NCBI RefSeq assembly: GCF_000764305.2
Contig: NW_025936006.1
Coordinates: 444,388-508,387, forward strand
Length of the DNA stretch: 64,000 nt
Direction: 5' to 3'
Origin: Hyalella azteca
Lineage: Eukaryota; Arthropoda; Malacostraca; Amphipoda; Hyalellidae
Under the pieces are notes generated by a model, which saw only the letters and a program-made list of their open reading frames with translations, was not told the DNA's origin and ran no database searches. Made by a program: the position numbers and the translations under genes. Shown one piece after another: positions 44,546 to 58,383 of this stretch (its first letter is position 1; the number at the start of each line of letters is the position of its first letter).

Positions 44546-47500
44546 ACTAAACACGGGGAATTTTCCAGACAAAAATACTTGCGATTAGCTTCTAAAGGGA
44601 TTTAAACCCAGTGCAAAGTTTCACTGGCCTTCAATAAGCATTCTTCATTTTCGGATGACATTCGGAAACAGCGAAAGGACTGACCACATAATAGCTTGAT
44701 TACTTCATTAAATTTGTCCTGTTGCAGTGATAATTAAATTTGAATGATTAGGAGAATATTCAACCGCTACAGGAAGCACGAAACGATAATAAATAAAATA
44801 TTAATATTTCAATTAAAAAATGGAATAGCTTCGACAAGCGCTCGAGAATTATAATGCCAACTACTGATTAAAGTCTCAAGATTGGTTTAGAAGAAGCGGC
44901 AGCACAGTTACTGGGGCGCGGAATGATAGCTGAAGGTAAAGACGTCAACGATAATAACGGGCTCGTCGTGAAACAAGTGAAGGTTTAAGCTCACTATTTA
45001 CTAATACATATGATCTGCAATCTCCTCTAACTGGATCCTTCTAATTAGCAGTAGGACTGACATTCAGTAGGATGGTTTACAACGATTTTACACTGATAAA
45101 AAATCCCTTCGCACATTATTTTTTCTTGTTCCTTTTTCAAACGTTCATTCTAATGCTCATTAATGAACTGTTTAATTCTCACGCTAAAGTATTTTTTCCG
45201 GGTATCTGTAATTCCATTCCTACCAAGGTCTTACAATTAATCAGCTTCGTCAAGGTTAAGAGTCAAATTCCATGCGCAACCACGGCGGCATTAAACCGCA
45301 TCTTAATGCATTACGGGTTAAATTTCGTAAATATTTATCCTCCTCTTCCTGGCATTGCCTTCCCTGCAGCAGAATGATGTAGTCGTTTAATTTTAAATAA
45401 CAATAAGATGGAACCCGGACCTTGATAACAGGATAGGAGCTAAGGACATTTTTCTCACATACACGGCATATTTTTCCCGACGCCTCAACGCAAGTGCACG
45501 GTTACAAACCTAAGATGGATGATGCTAATGCCAATATGTCCAGGTTATCGTATTAATTTTTACTATTAATATTAAATTCTATCGTCAGACCAAGATGCAG
45601 CAACAAATAGACCCGCTATATTTACTACGCAGTAATTTCTATCCAGGTCGAAATGGAAATTGCTAGTTAACAGCAACAACATTTCGCGACTAGAGGTAAA
45701 GCAACGGTCCTGGAGAGATTCATTTTGGACGGCGCCTCTCCAAAATAAATTACGGGCTTCATAGGATAATATCTGTATGCATGTGAATGATCTTGACTTG
45801 CAAGAGAGAGCTACATCTGGAACAGTTATTTATCTCCCTTACACAGGGGAATAGAGATGACCGAAAATAATGAATAAATCAGTCGGAAGTCAGAAGACGC
45901 TCTGGGACGAGGATCAGATCGAAGAGCGTAGCTTCGTTTCATTACGCGAGTGATGTACATCGTATGGTTATGCCAAATAGAATCACGCGCTTTCAAAAAC
46001 AATAACAAAATTTATTAGAAGTTCGAATATTCAATGGCAGTTCAGCGTCGAATGGAGAAAAATTTTCATTAGTCAGCAGACAGAAATTGTCAACAGTAAA
46101 TAATCGATCATTTCAAACAGGACTACCAGCCATTTCAAGAAATAAAATAGTTTTTTAATAAGCGGAATGCAATGTAGTTTTTTTTAATATAGGTAATAAA
46201 AACTTAATTACTGTAAATTAGAAGGAATCCTATCTTCCGCGCCCGAATGTCATCTCGTGTTCATCATCACTTAAGGATCACGCCTTCACCCAACAAGCGC
46301 TCATCACACCGTGAAAACAACATGCAATGGATGAGCCATTTTATTGGACGTTATGCGGGCTGCGGTTGTGTTGGGAGCGTACAATACCTAACTAATCTGT
46401 TAGTGCACTACCACTAGTGCACTCTTTACCATACGGGCGCCGTTCAATGTTCAGAAGGAAGTTTGAACATCTAAAAGAACTTGTAAACAACCTTCAGCGA
46501 AAATATTTTTATTTAAGAGATCTACGGAAATTTATCGGCAGCGCAACTATTGCAACGAGCTTCAAGTTATCATTTAAATTACAAGTTCTTGACAGGTTTT
46601 CGATAACAGGGTTCTTGACAGGTTATTTACCCTACAGTCGGCGTATATAGGGTAAAAAAAATTAATCACTGAATGATGACCTCTTTAGAACTTGAATTTA
46701 TTTAAAATACAATTTCATTCATAAAAAATACTTGAAAATTTGAACACTTGAAAGACGTGCAGAGAAAATTTTTTATGCTATATTTCAGCTATGTTATGAC
46801 AGCGATAGCTGTCATCCTGAACACACAAGTCCATATATACTCAACGTTCAGGTGGCCAACTTTTACCGTAAGCAAACTCGCTCGAGAATCGTAATGGGCG
46901 ATGTTATCCTGAGCAGCGGTTTCGTGGAAGCGATTATATTGCATGTACATTCATGGTGAGCAGTGATCCATGACGGCGATTTTTAGTACACGACGAAACT
47001 GAATCTACAGCCGGCTGATGTGAATCACTCACTCTCGACTGAAGAAGAAATCACTTAATATCCATCACCGGTCAAATAGGTCGTCATATGTTGCTCATCA
47101 CACGAATCAGCATTCGGTCTTTAGACACTCCTGGTCTCATCCTTCCATCCAACAAAAAAAAAAATTAGCACAGAGCGTCAGAGCTGGATCTATCTTTTTG
47201 TTTATTATCTGCAAATCGATCTATCAAATCAAAGTCAGAGTCTCTGTATTTCTCAATTTTCAATAATTTTTTTAATAATAATTTTAATTTTTACTAATAA
47301 CATTTTTTTCAATCTCCGAACCAATTTAATTAACAGGTTATGCTTGTACTTTAATCTGAAAATTTCGTCTTCTAAAATATTGAAGTATAAAAAAAATTAG
47401 AACCAATTCTCCTCATCTCTTATAAAACATTTCTGAACAACCTCTGCGGCACATTATTCTGGATTTAATTTAGTCTCACGAAAATTATGTTAATATTTCA

Positions 47501-47671
47501 ACATGACTCTTTGAAAACAGGCGGAAATTAATTCGAGGGCACGTTTTCAGGCTGGTCGTGACATGGCAGATTTGTTGTCGCCAGAACCGCGCATTCCTGG
47601 AGCAATCATCCGACAAATGATCACCGTCCCTGCAATCTTGGAGCAATCGATGCCGTGCGCCGTGAACTTAA
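44546..47671. other. Non-coding, nothing recognised
   Basis: No gene or clear repeat seen. Confidence 0.5.
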
Positions 47672-48424
47672 GGGGAGCGTCTACCCTAAAATTGAAAATT
47701 TTTACTTTTTCGGTTTTTATACTAATTTTAAAGCTGACATTCTGCCCTATCCAACGGTACCACTGCCATCTCTCTACGTTGATTTATGAAAGATGCGCAT
47801 GTAGTTGCTCCCATCATCCTTGAGTGGAATGAAGCTCCAGAAACGTTTAGTTTGGAATCTATGCTACATTGAGCGCATATTGTGGTGCGCGCGGGACTTT
47901 GTCGCGCTCTCCTCAACATTCACACTTATTGTCACGGAAAACCTATCTCCTCCTAGAGTTTTGAAGCTACAACAATGAGACATATACCATTCAATTTGCA
48001 AATAAACTATCTACAAAATGTTCATCTTGGTTTTTCTAGTTTCATTATAGTTTGAATTTCATTCTGCAAAAAGGGGGGGTTGCGGGGGGAAAATCGAAAA
48101 ATTTCCGAACATTTTGGAAAAATGCCCCCCACTTCCACAAAAATTTGAATTTCAAAAAAAAGGGGATGAACATTTTGTAGATGAAGACCTCACGCATCGA
48201 ATGATATGTGTCTCGATGTTGTAGCTTGGAAATTCTAGGACTAGATCCATTTCTACAGTACCCCCTTTTATAGCCGTTTTCTAAGAATTTCACGTTTTCT
48301 TTTATTTTTTCGAAAAATTCACACGAACAAAATGCGAGTTTTTGTCCATTTTACATATGTATACCAAGTTTCAGGGTGATCCGACTGTAAATAGCCGAGA
48401 TAATTTTTAGGGTAGACGCTCCCC
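47672..48424. mobile_element. TTAA-flanked foldback element, 753 bp, non-autonomous
   Basis: Both ends read GGGGAGCGTCTACCCTAAAA inward (20 bases, perfect inverted repeat) and both are flanked by TTAA, the target site of piggyBac-type transposons. Inside, about 47,955-48,030 and 48,150-48,245 form a second imperfect inverted repeat (ATCTACAAAATGTTCATC and its complement are its core). No transposase frame, so it would depend on a partner. The piggyBac link is inferred from TTAA alone. Confidence 0.85.
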
Positions 48425-48859
48425 TTAAGCGCCTACGAGAGTAAAAACGTAGGATACGTGCGGCGATAACAAAAGACTGCTGATCCTCTTTGGTCCGTTG
48501 TTGGGGAACTGGGAAGTTGATTGCTTATCCAACAGATTTCGAGCGATTCTAACCGACACAATTCTGCGATACGGGAAGATGGACAGACATGAGTTGAAGA
48601 ATAAAATATTCTATTATCGGTAAAAATTATTGACGTTGCTCATTTTCATTCAATTTTCTCATAAGACAACCGTTATCAACTATTTATGAGTTACTTATAT
48701 TGAAGATGAAGATACGGTACATTAGAAGTACCATGAAGGAAAACTACAGATATTACAGAAAAATAATTGAAGAGCCTACTTTCATATTCCGTCAACAATG
48801 CTTGGATTTTTTTTTAGAAGGAAGGATGACCTGCTAGAACTTGTTAATTCTATTATTTA

Positions 48860-49085
48860 CTTGTTACTTCTGTAGTAGTAATTGTCGGAGGGACTTGGGA
48901 TCGGTATAATGATTTTTAGAGGACCTGACACCAGTTTTTGTGACAACTCCACGAACGAACTCGTCCCGCAGGTTGGCGGCAGACGAAGTTTGTCGTCACG
49001 CGACTCTCGTGCCCCTCCGTATAGCGGGATGCGTCCCAAGTTTCTGGCCGGAACTGAAGGATCTCACGACTTATGAAGATCGGCA
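48860..49085 (+). repeat. Dispersed repeat, copy 2
   Basis: Second copy of the 44,310-44,545 family, same orientation, with scattered substitutions. Confidence 0.88.
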
Positions 49086-49230
49086 ACATTTGCGGGACGC
49101 TAAATATAACGCCGCCTTACTCCAATGCGATGTTCCTATATTTACTGTGTAGTAAATGTTTAAAAGGGATTTCTGTGCACACTATGATAGTGAACAAATT
49201 CTGTTACGAACACTATGCGTGCCAGAATTC

Positions 49231-49353
49231 GCAAGTCATGCTAGTAAAAGATTTATTATTCTGAAGTCAGACTAGTAAGAGAGCTACTATTCTCAAGTCA
49301 GGCTAGTAAGAGAGCTACATACCAGTCTCAAGTCAGACTAGTAAGAGAGCTAC
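49231..49353 (+). repeat. ~31-bp tandem repeat with donor-like core
   Basis: Four copies of CAAGTCAGACTAGTAAGAG (starts near 49,231, 49,262, 49,292, 49,328). Each contains GTAAGAG or GTAAAAG. Confidence 0.85.
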
Positions 49354-50612
49354 GGTACTATTTTAAAAGACGCACAACGAATCCTCACTGAGCGATCAAA
49401 GTCACGGAAAAACTATCAACGCACATGGAAGCGTAAAAACTTGAATCCTGACGGCTGAGATCGCTACGCTGTGAAGGCCATTATAGTGAGTAACTGTCTA
49501 GAGTCGTGCCCAGAATACAAGAGAAGAGTGGTCATTTATTTCCCGTAATTACGATTCATCACAGGGAAGACAATACCGCTACAGAGCTGTTAACCGAAAC
49601 TCTGTATACAGGACAGCGGTGCTATACAACATCCACTACACATGCAGTCGTCAAGGCCGTCACACAGGCTGACGCACCAATCGTGTAATGAGCGACAAAA
49701 CAAGCAGACCGTTTTATCCTAGATTCGTGAGCATGGCTAACGGCGGCAGTAGAATAATAGAGGAAATGCAAGCTCAGGAACAATGGAAGTTTGCTGAGCA
49801 GGTCGCTCAAGGAGAACGGCTTACGGTAAAAGCAAACATTGTTTCCAGCGTAGTGATTATCATATTATTCCCCACTTCAACACAAACATTTTAGTTTTCA
49901 CTAAAGTCGTATTTTAGTTTTTATTGCAAGTTCGCCCAGTTATATATTATATCTTGATTACAACAAATAACAATACGAGTCAAGAATGACACGGCCTCGC
50001 GGCACACCCATAGTAGACTCCTCTACTCTGCTCTGACTCACAACTAAATGTAGACGCTCAACCCGCTAGGTGATGTCAACAAACTAGCGTCCCACGCCTA
50101 CTAACTGCACTACACTCTTTGCATTTGTGTCATTATAAATGATTACTTCATTCAAAGCTTTGGCTAGATTTTCGTTGGCGGATGAACGGTTGTCAATAAG
50201 ATGGTCGACATTTTAAGTAGGATATTACCTCTTGCGCGAAGGAAACAGTGGAGTTACACTGCGATTTGCCTTCCTGTCAGATCCAAGCATAGAGCACATC
50301 GTCCCTTGGCTTGACAAAACAGAAAAATTTGACGGCTTACAGGAGGAATCAATTCGTAAGCCGTCATCGTAATCAATTAATAATATTAAATAATTAAAAT
50401 TAATAATCGTAATCAATTAATACTCGATTAAAGAATCAATTATCTTTTCTAAAGTAAAGAATCAATTATCTTCTAAAAATTCGTCAATGAAGACACCAAT
50501 GTAAATCTGGTCGGCTGAGCCAGCGAAACAAACTAGGCGAAGATTCGACAACTTAAGTCCTGCTCACACTTTAGGCGTTTAGGATAATAATAGCGAGGAC
50601 GAGGGGCCTGTG
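49354..50612. other. Non-coding, nothing recognised
   Basis: Two short open frames overlap by a few bases at 49,688 but carry no motif. Confidence 0.5.
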
Positions 50613-50664
50613 ACCCCCCCCCCTCGGCATGTAGGGGGGGGGGGCGCTGTGACCCCCCTCCTAC
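50612..50664. repeat. C10/G11 inverted tracts
   Basis: A run of ten C at 50,614-50,623 and eleven G at 50,634-50,644 can pair over a ten-base loop; TGTGACCCCCC recurs right after. Confidence 0.9.
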
Positions 50665-51545
50665 ACGTGACCCACGGAAGACGACGCCATCTCAGAGCAT
50701 CGGTAGTAACGGCGCTTCAAGGACGCAGCGGCAAAAGATCCTCGTAGTAAAATAGAAGGATGGCGAGGAAAATAATTTACTTTCTGAAAAGGGTTGATAC
50801 GTTATGAATGACAAGGAAGATAGGGGGAGAGAATGAAGAGGAGAATAAAGTGAAATATGGATTGCTGATATATTTTAGTTTCAGGATCTCGACCCAAGAC
50901 CTCGCAGCCTTTGAGATGCACCTTCCATTTCATTCACTCTCCCTGGAGCGAAGGAGCACGAACCATTTCAGGGTCATCAACTCCACGGTCTAGTTCTGCC
51001 CGTAGGCATTTCATCGCATACGAATTATATTCCAAAGCGAGAGGGATATACGCCGACACAAGCGTCAGCTGGTTACTCGATATTTTCAATATAAAAGGTT
51101 TTTCAAGATGCTCAATATTTTCTAGGACACGCTCTACTGTCTGCTCCGATATGATATAGTATACAAAAACAGTGTTGATAATAACTACCCGAGGCGATTA
51201 TAGATGCGCTTAACAACAGTGACAGGTTTGGAATTTAACCGAATTTAACTTTAGCAATAGTTGTGCCAGCCCTCAATCAAACTGTTGCAACTTTATAATA
51301 TTTTTTAGGAAGTTGAAGACTGTACTATCGATAAGCTGCAACGACTGCAAGCAACTGATGGACTGACATCTGCAGTAATCTTTCAAATTATGTCTAATCC
51401 AAGTTTACCATGCAAGTCTATTATGTCACCTATGAGCCACAGCGAGCGAGGACGTAGCTCACCGCTATCTATCTGTGAACGTAGATGACGTCACGTCGCG
51501 GGGCGCGACACGCAATCTGGTTCCGTTCAACTTTGTTATTCCAGC
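50665..51545. other. Non-coding, nothing recognised
   Basis: No gene or clear repeat seen. Confidence 0.5.
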
Positions 51546-51762
51546 TCACGAAGGTCGAGTTAGTGTGAGGCAGCGCGAGGCTGAGATGCTCCGGCGCGTT
51601 GGCGTTATGCTCCTGTTCACGAAGGCCGCGTTGGTGTGAGGCAGCGTAAGGCAGAGATGCTCCGGCGCGTTGGCGTTAGGTTCCTTGTCACGAAGGTCGC
51701 GTTGGTGTGAGGCAGAGATGCTCCGGCGCATTGTTAGGTTCGAGCACGCCAAGGTCAGGCGA
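51546..51762. repeat. 71-bp minisatellite, three units
   Basis: Units start TCACGAAGG at 51,546, 51,617 and 51,688 and share GAGATGCTCCGGCGC. GC-rich. Confidence 0.93.
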
Positions 51763-52044
51763 TTGTGATGCAACGGCGGGAACGGAGTGGCGGTAATCGA
51801 GGTCAGCGAGGGAATTGTGTCCGGAAATGCAGAGGCTGGGGTGGCTCAATTTATATTATCGTGACCTCAATTGCATTTCAATTCAATTTCACCGCACTCA
51901 GAATAACTAACACTGATGCACATACAACTGTTCTTAGGGCAACATAACTTCCTGGTTCGAGACATCTGCTTTGGCTGCAAATAGCGCTGGTCTTCTCTAT
52001 AATGGTTGCATTTAGAACTAATGCTGAGGCATGTCAGCATTGAA

Positions 52045-52203
52045 ATATTACGCTGTGGCTTCATTGAGACATTACGCAGTGGCTACATTGAGACATTACG
52101 CTGTGGCTACATTGAGACATTACGCTGTGGGTACATTGAGACATTACGCTGTGGCTACATTGAGACATTACGCTATGGCTGCATTGAGACATTGAGACAT
52201 CAC
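52045..52203 (+). repeat. 24-bp minisatellite, six to seven units
   Basis: Unit GGCTACATTGAGACATTACG followed by CTGT; it translates as repeated CGYIETLR on the plus strand, probably without meaning. Confidence 0.95.
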
Positions 52204-55200
52204 TAGGTTGTCAGGAAGGCGTGGACTGTAAACGCTTACGTCTTCCATGCCCCCAATAGGTGAACGTCTTACATATATAGACCGAGGCTCGCTTCAAGCG
52301 ACGCGTATCTAAGATACAAGAATAGCAGCCACAGTTAGAGTGAGATCACTTCGAGACGTGAACTTAGGGCGCGCCTGTTAGCGCATAGATTTATGGAGGA
52401 TTTGGTCATAGAATACTGACATAAATGTTCGTAATTATTTAAAACAAAGCTCTTAAATCTGTTTTAATCCCTGTACAGAACACGGCCGTGAGCGCAGGGT
52501 TTAGGAATCTGGTGTGGGTTAAATCAGTTCATCAAAATTAGGAGTAATACCGTGACCAGTACGACAATATCCCAGCCTCCTTTACCTGAGCCCGATGCAA
52601 CTCAGCGCTATTGTACTTCGGCGATGTATAAGTAAAGTAAACTGGCAATAAAAATTATAATCAACCCTAACTCTTATAAGAAAGTGCCATGTCACGATCC
52701 CGCCATATGCCGCTCTTTGGTTCAACTGCAGGATTGCAGAAAAAATATTAGCAAGGACCTTAAAAATATGCTACAAATAAAAGTGAAGAAATAAATGCAT
52801 TTGCGTTTGTGCTGTAAGGTTAATTGAACTGAAATTGAATGATACAAAATGCCACCCTTGCTTATCCGGAGAATTTTAGGATTTCTACCACGAGTTTTTG
52901 GTCAGAAAATCCCATCGCGATTTTTGGTTAGGAAAACGACACATTCCGACTCCCACAAACTCGTTCTCTGATTGCCTGGCTTAGGAATTATTCCCAAGTT
53001 GACGGGAGGAAACGCCAATCGTCTGCTTGGTTTTTCCACGAGTAAGGCGGACGTTCGGCAGGATACGGGATGAGAATTATTCTCGAAGTTATTGAGACGT
53101 GCAAGCGTGAGCTGCTCATTGGATGGCAAGGACAGCAATATTGTGGCATCGTAGCAATCACATCGGCATCAGGATTACTCAAGTCACCAACAAGCGAGCA
53201 AAATTAAGTTCCTTTCATTTTAATGAACGGTTTAGTTTTCGAAAATGACATTGCAGCATTAGGAAGTCATGGCAGTTATTAATTCATATACATTTACTAT
53301 CTTCAAATGCTGTTTTATTGAACTACAGTCTCTTATTGGTTGAATCTTTTATTTTACGAAATAAATTTGCTAACGAGTGCATTACACTAAAGACATCATT
53401 GAGACGCTCGTCAACTGCCCGATCAGTAATCGAATATCCCACAAATCTAACGATAACATCCACAATCTATTCCATCTATTCAATACTTCAGTTCATGGTT
53501 GCCGGATATGAAACAACTCGCTCGTCTCACCGCCCCCGTCTCTGGAAGCCTCGTGTCAGGGAGGTCAAGATTAGTATCCATTTTTCAGAGAACTCGTGAC
53601 GCACTCCATTTTTCACCGCTTTTTACTGAATTATTTATCAAAGCGCCTAGGCCAGAGTTCTGCCAGTTGTGATCGGGTAACGCAATTTTGGGACCGAGCT
53701 CACCTCTCTTCAGAATGCAACAGCAAGAATCACTGAACTGAGAAGAAATTCATTTCTATATTTTCATTTCGTAGACAAACTTAAGCTTAACTCGGAACTC
53801 AAGTCAAAACTTAAATGAGAAAAATGTTCACTAGGACCCGTTCAACTTAAGGAGCTCGATTATTTCAAAGTGAAATGTGTATCATCTCTTTTGGATGCCT
53901 ATCAATGGGATCGAAAAGGCCAACTTAGTTCGCACTAAAGAGAATAGCTGCTAAATTATCAATAATTAAGCCTCGCCGTTAAATAGACATTTAAAAAAAC
54001 TTTTGCTTACTATGAAAACATACAAAATTTCCTCGCGAACTTTCCTATTCATAATCGTTCTATCTAAATTATATTAACGAATTACTAACAATATTTAAAC
54101 ATTATTGCAGCGACGCATATACTCGAAAATTATCTAATAAATTCAGGAACAATAATCTCATCCTCGATTCTCTGGTCTCCAGCGCAAATATAAGACCGCA
54201 AAAGCCCCATAAATTCGAATGAAAATTGATCCCCGGAGCGGATGCGCGGCGCGACCACATCGATGTTATGGCGAGTGAGTTGATTGTCTTGCTTAAAATC
54301 TATAATGAAATGTAAAGAATGTATAGAAGATATAAGTAATTACTTGTTATGACTCATCATAACTCGAGTAAAATTTAGATTTGTAGTATATCAATTTGTT
54401 TAGGGTTTGAAAACCGTAAATTATTAGACATTAACTTAAAGTCATTCTCACGACGAATCTCCATAGAACCGCAGCACCGTATAGTCTTGACACGAGGGGT
54501 GGCATCACTTGCAGAGGTGCGCTGCTGGATAGCTCCCGTCAGAACATCTTCCGTTTATTTCCCGCGATTACTTCATAATTGTGTTGTAAACGTTATCTGT
54601 TACTTAGACAAGTCAGGTAAACCCTGTTCAAGTCTTTTGATGAATTATTTTAAGGCAAGTTAACAGCGCTAAATATACCAGATAATACCTAGCCAAAGAG
54701 ATAAAAATATCCTTTTAAAGCTTGAAATTAAGAGCCGCCAAGGAACTATGAACAAACTAATCTATCAGTTGCAGCTTGAATAAAATTTCTACATTTTTAT
54801 CGCCAATAAAATTGACAGTCATTATTTATACCTACAAAGTTCACATTCAAATATTGCAAAAATACGTCCGAATATTGATAACTAAATAAGGTAGCGAAAT
54901 CCACGTCATTTCAAATGAATAATCACATCATTTATAAATTTTCAGTGACATCAGTAAAGTAGCGTCGTTTTGAAGCCATACTCCATTCATCTCACAGGGT
55001 TCAGAAAATCCTGCCTAACGCCAGCCCTGCCGTCTGCCTTGGAGTGATGAAGGACGGACGCTACAATCGATGCTCAGGACATAAAAAAAATCATGCACAA
55101 GAGTGTGCAAGATTTATTCAGTGTAACTAGTGCCGTCAGTGACTAGAGGAACAAACAACGCACGAAGTGAATAAACTATTTCTTAAGGATTGCTTCACAA

Positions 55201-55787
55201 AACTTTCCATGTGCTCTCAGCGATTTAATGCAATCCTAATGCCAGCAGTAAAAAATCTATTCCTAATGACTGAAATAGAAAGAGAAATTCGGGCAAAATA
55301 AATATAGAAAAACTGATTGCTGGGAACTTGATTGCTATCCCCCAATATAAATTCGAGTCAAATCCATAATTCCTCACAACAAAGTATTTCCATCGCATGA
55401 CAGAAGAAAACACCTACGCATCACGCGTGCAGCACATGAACGTAGGAGCGAGTTGCAGGGCCTGTCTTTTGACATAATCGAGCAAAAACTGACGCACATC
55501 ATTTATAGGTAACTGCGCGCACAACTGCTCCAAGCACGCACAAGAGACTAGGAAGAAATACGTTTTTGTGTTCTAACCTGGAATTCTCTTTTCAAACCAA
55601 CTTTAAAAATCCGTTGAATATACGAGAAATAAAATGAGCTTGCAATCAGGTCCTGCATCTCCGACAAGCAAAAACAATCTTATTGCGAATCGTGGATGCA
55701 GCATGCATAGCTACTTACTTACGATGATTGGTTGAGGATGTTTTGCTCGTCATACGCAAAAAAAAAAATAATTTGGATGAGGCATGA
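52204..55787. other. Non-coding, nothing recognised
   Basis: AT-rich; no gene or clear repeat seen. Confidence 0.5.
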
Positions 55788-55895
55788 ATGGGCGGTAATA
55801 GTGACGCTACAGCTCCAGATATAGGCAGCTGGAAACAAGGCATGGGCGGTAATAGTGACGCTACAGCTCCAGATATAGGCAGCTGGAAACAAGGA
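55788..55895. repeat. 54-bp tandem duplication
   Basis: Two essentially identical copies, 55,788-55,841 and 55,842-55,895, beginning ATGGGCGGTAATAGTGACGC. Confidence 0.95.
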
Positions 55896-58100
55896 GACTG
55901 GCGCCTGTACCTTACCTAGCTCGAGGTGCCTTCTCTGAGGCATTACAAAGCGTGCGTTGATTAAAAGTGAATTAAGGCGTACAATGATGGCAACACCACT
56001 GCATCACTTAACTTTGAAACTACTCAGCTCACGAGAGATCAACTTATCTTTATTTATACTACATACAATCTAAAAATAAAATGCATGTCGATACATAGAA
56101 ACCTGTTTCTTGCGGCAGCGTTCAGTCGGCTCACATGGCTTATGCATCGTAATACAAAATAGATTAAGAGGCTACAGGCATAGGCAGATAACTCATAATT
56201 AGGTAGAAATTCATTATTATTAGCATTGTAAGAAAACATATGAGTTATTGAATTTATACACTGTAGCATATGCATTCACTAACAAAATTTAGAAATATCT
56301 AGATTGAACAGGTTGCCTCTTCTTGACACCGTGTAGAAGACCTTTTTCAAGGCTTTTTTTACAAGGATTGAATATTTGGCAAATTCCGGTATGATCACAT
56401 CACCGCAGACCACACTAGACTCATTCCAGGTACGACAGCAAGCGAACTATGCGGCATCGCATGCTGAGTTGGTTCCTCGTATTTCCGAACCAAAAAAATT
56501 ATCTGGATTATCTTTCAAGAAATAGAAAATTTATTTAGACAGTTCTAAATCAGTGTTTGTTGTTCGAGAACAAAATATTATTTTACTGGAAGGTTTGATG
56601 CGAAAATCACTTAGGCACTGAGCGCTGGACTTGCAATGTCGTCACAGTTGCCGTAACATGTGGTCCAATGAATTGAAGGGTAAATATCACAATCCTTCAC
56701 CTCTGGCCTTATCCTCATCGTAGGTCGCTTGGGACAAACTCAACTCACCAGAAATCCAGAATGTGTGAGGTCACTATCCCAACTGGACCTCAACCTGACA
56801 CTCCCCCACACTAGGATATAAGGCTCACCATCACAACTGGATCACAACAGGAAACTAATACACACTAGAATGTAAGGCTCACCAACACAAGAAGTAAAAA
56901 TACCTCATGTCATTTCTCCTGAGGTAACCATGCTGTACTGGTCATATTTTATGCAGCGAAATGATGAAGTTGGCTTTTCCCTTTAAATTATGCATTATCT
57001 ACGGCTAGACAAGCGTGTCTTGCTGGTCAGTTCTTCATTGCAAAGCAAATTCGATATTGATTAAATCACCTAAATGACGGATTGATGCGTTTATTGTACT
57101 TCTACGATCAACAAATTATTCCGTTAGCCTTTCCGAGTAACAATTCACAATATATGGCAGGCTTAATTAATGACATCTTCAGCAAATTTAAAATGCATAC
57201 GAAAAAAAATTCTAGCGACAATAACATCTTGCAACTTAGTTAGGTATTTGGTTTCTCGTTAGCGCTGCAAGTTCCATCACCCCACGGACCTGGTAAAAGT
57301 CTAGCAGCTATTCATTTTAACATCAGTTTTGAGAAACTTTGGTCAATAGGCCAGTTTTTAGATTTCCTGGGAACAATCTAGAACATTACAGGAATCGGCG
57401 GCTAAACTTTGCCTATTACTACAGGCCAAACTTGGCCTATTCTTCAGCGCCTTCATACTGAGGCAAAATACGAAATACGAACGAGGCCTTCCAACCAACT
57501 CCTTTCTGTGTGCATACGTAAACAAGCGCCATGTTTGTAGCCGACAATCAGTTCGTTTGTGACCGCGAATAAACTGGGTGTCTATAGGCGATGCTAGACG
57601 CGTTGCCATTTAACACCATCAGTTGTGGGTCACTGAGTCGGCGTCATGTGAGCCATGCAGGAAAATGGCATCATATATTCAGTTGAACTCCTATCCTAAA
57701 ATTAACAAATTATAAAAAGTTTCTTTAACAAATATTTTGCGCAATTTATAGCAGAAAATGAAAAGTGCTCGATATTTCTAGAGACAAATGGTTCAGACCA
57801 CTTCAAATTACTGTAGGTTGAAGAAAATTTATTAACGAGACTTCTGTGTTAAACTTTTAAATATATAACATCAATGATATCATCTTATCACAATTCCGGG
57901 GTTAACGGCAGCAGCTCATACCTAAATTCTAAACTATACTATCAAATTCAGCACGAAAATACATATTGAACAATTCTATCAATTCAACATTAACTGCATT
58001 TCAGATCCAATTCGTGGATCTATTGGGACGCTTAATAGACAAGCCGCTTGAAATTATCAATCAATCAAATTTTCTTTACACTATAATTAAAAAATTTAAA
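55896..58100. other. Non-coding, nothing recognised
   Basis: No gene or clear repeat seen. Confidence 0.5.
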
Positions 58101-58383
58101 TTTACTTATTCTGTCAATTTATTCATGCATTGTCTCCAATTTTACGCAAGTGTGCAAAATTTCAGATCGATTGGACAGGTAGGAGTGTGTTAAATATTGA
58201 TTATAAGATTTGTGGCAGACAAAATTATTTTAAAATTTTTCTTAATATTGATTTTTTTTTACTTATTTATTCGGTCAATTGATTCATGCATTGTCTCCAA
58301 CTTTGAGCAAGTGTGCAAAATTTCAGATCGATTGGAGAGGTGGAAATGTGTTAAATATCGATTATAAGATTTGTAGCAGACGA
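58101..58383 (+). repeat. ~120-bp direct duplication, transposon-like
   Basis: 58,101-58,222 and 58,259-58,383 share ATTCATGCATTGTCTCCAA, TGCAAAATTTCAGATCGATT and ATTATAAGATTTGT. The phrase TTTCAGATCGATTGG and the ending ACGAACAAACAAACAAC are typical of transposon ends, but I cannot assign a class. Confidence 0.8.

Noticed and set aside
49506..49894. Two overlapping plus-strand frames resembling a bacterial gene pair
   Set aside because: The surroundings are eukaryotic, the frames are short and no family is recognised.
52006..52206. 66-codon frame with repeated CGYIETLR
   Set aside because: It is produced by the 24-bp minisatellite; there is no independent coding evidence.
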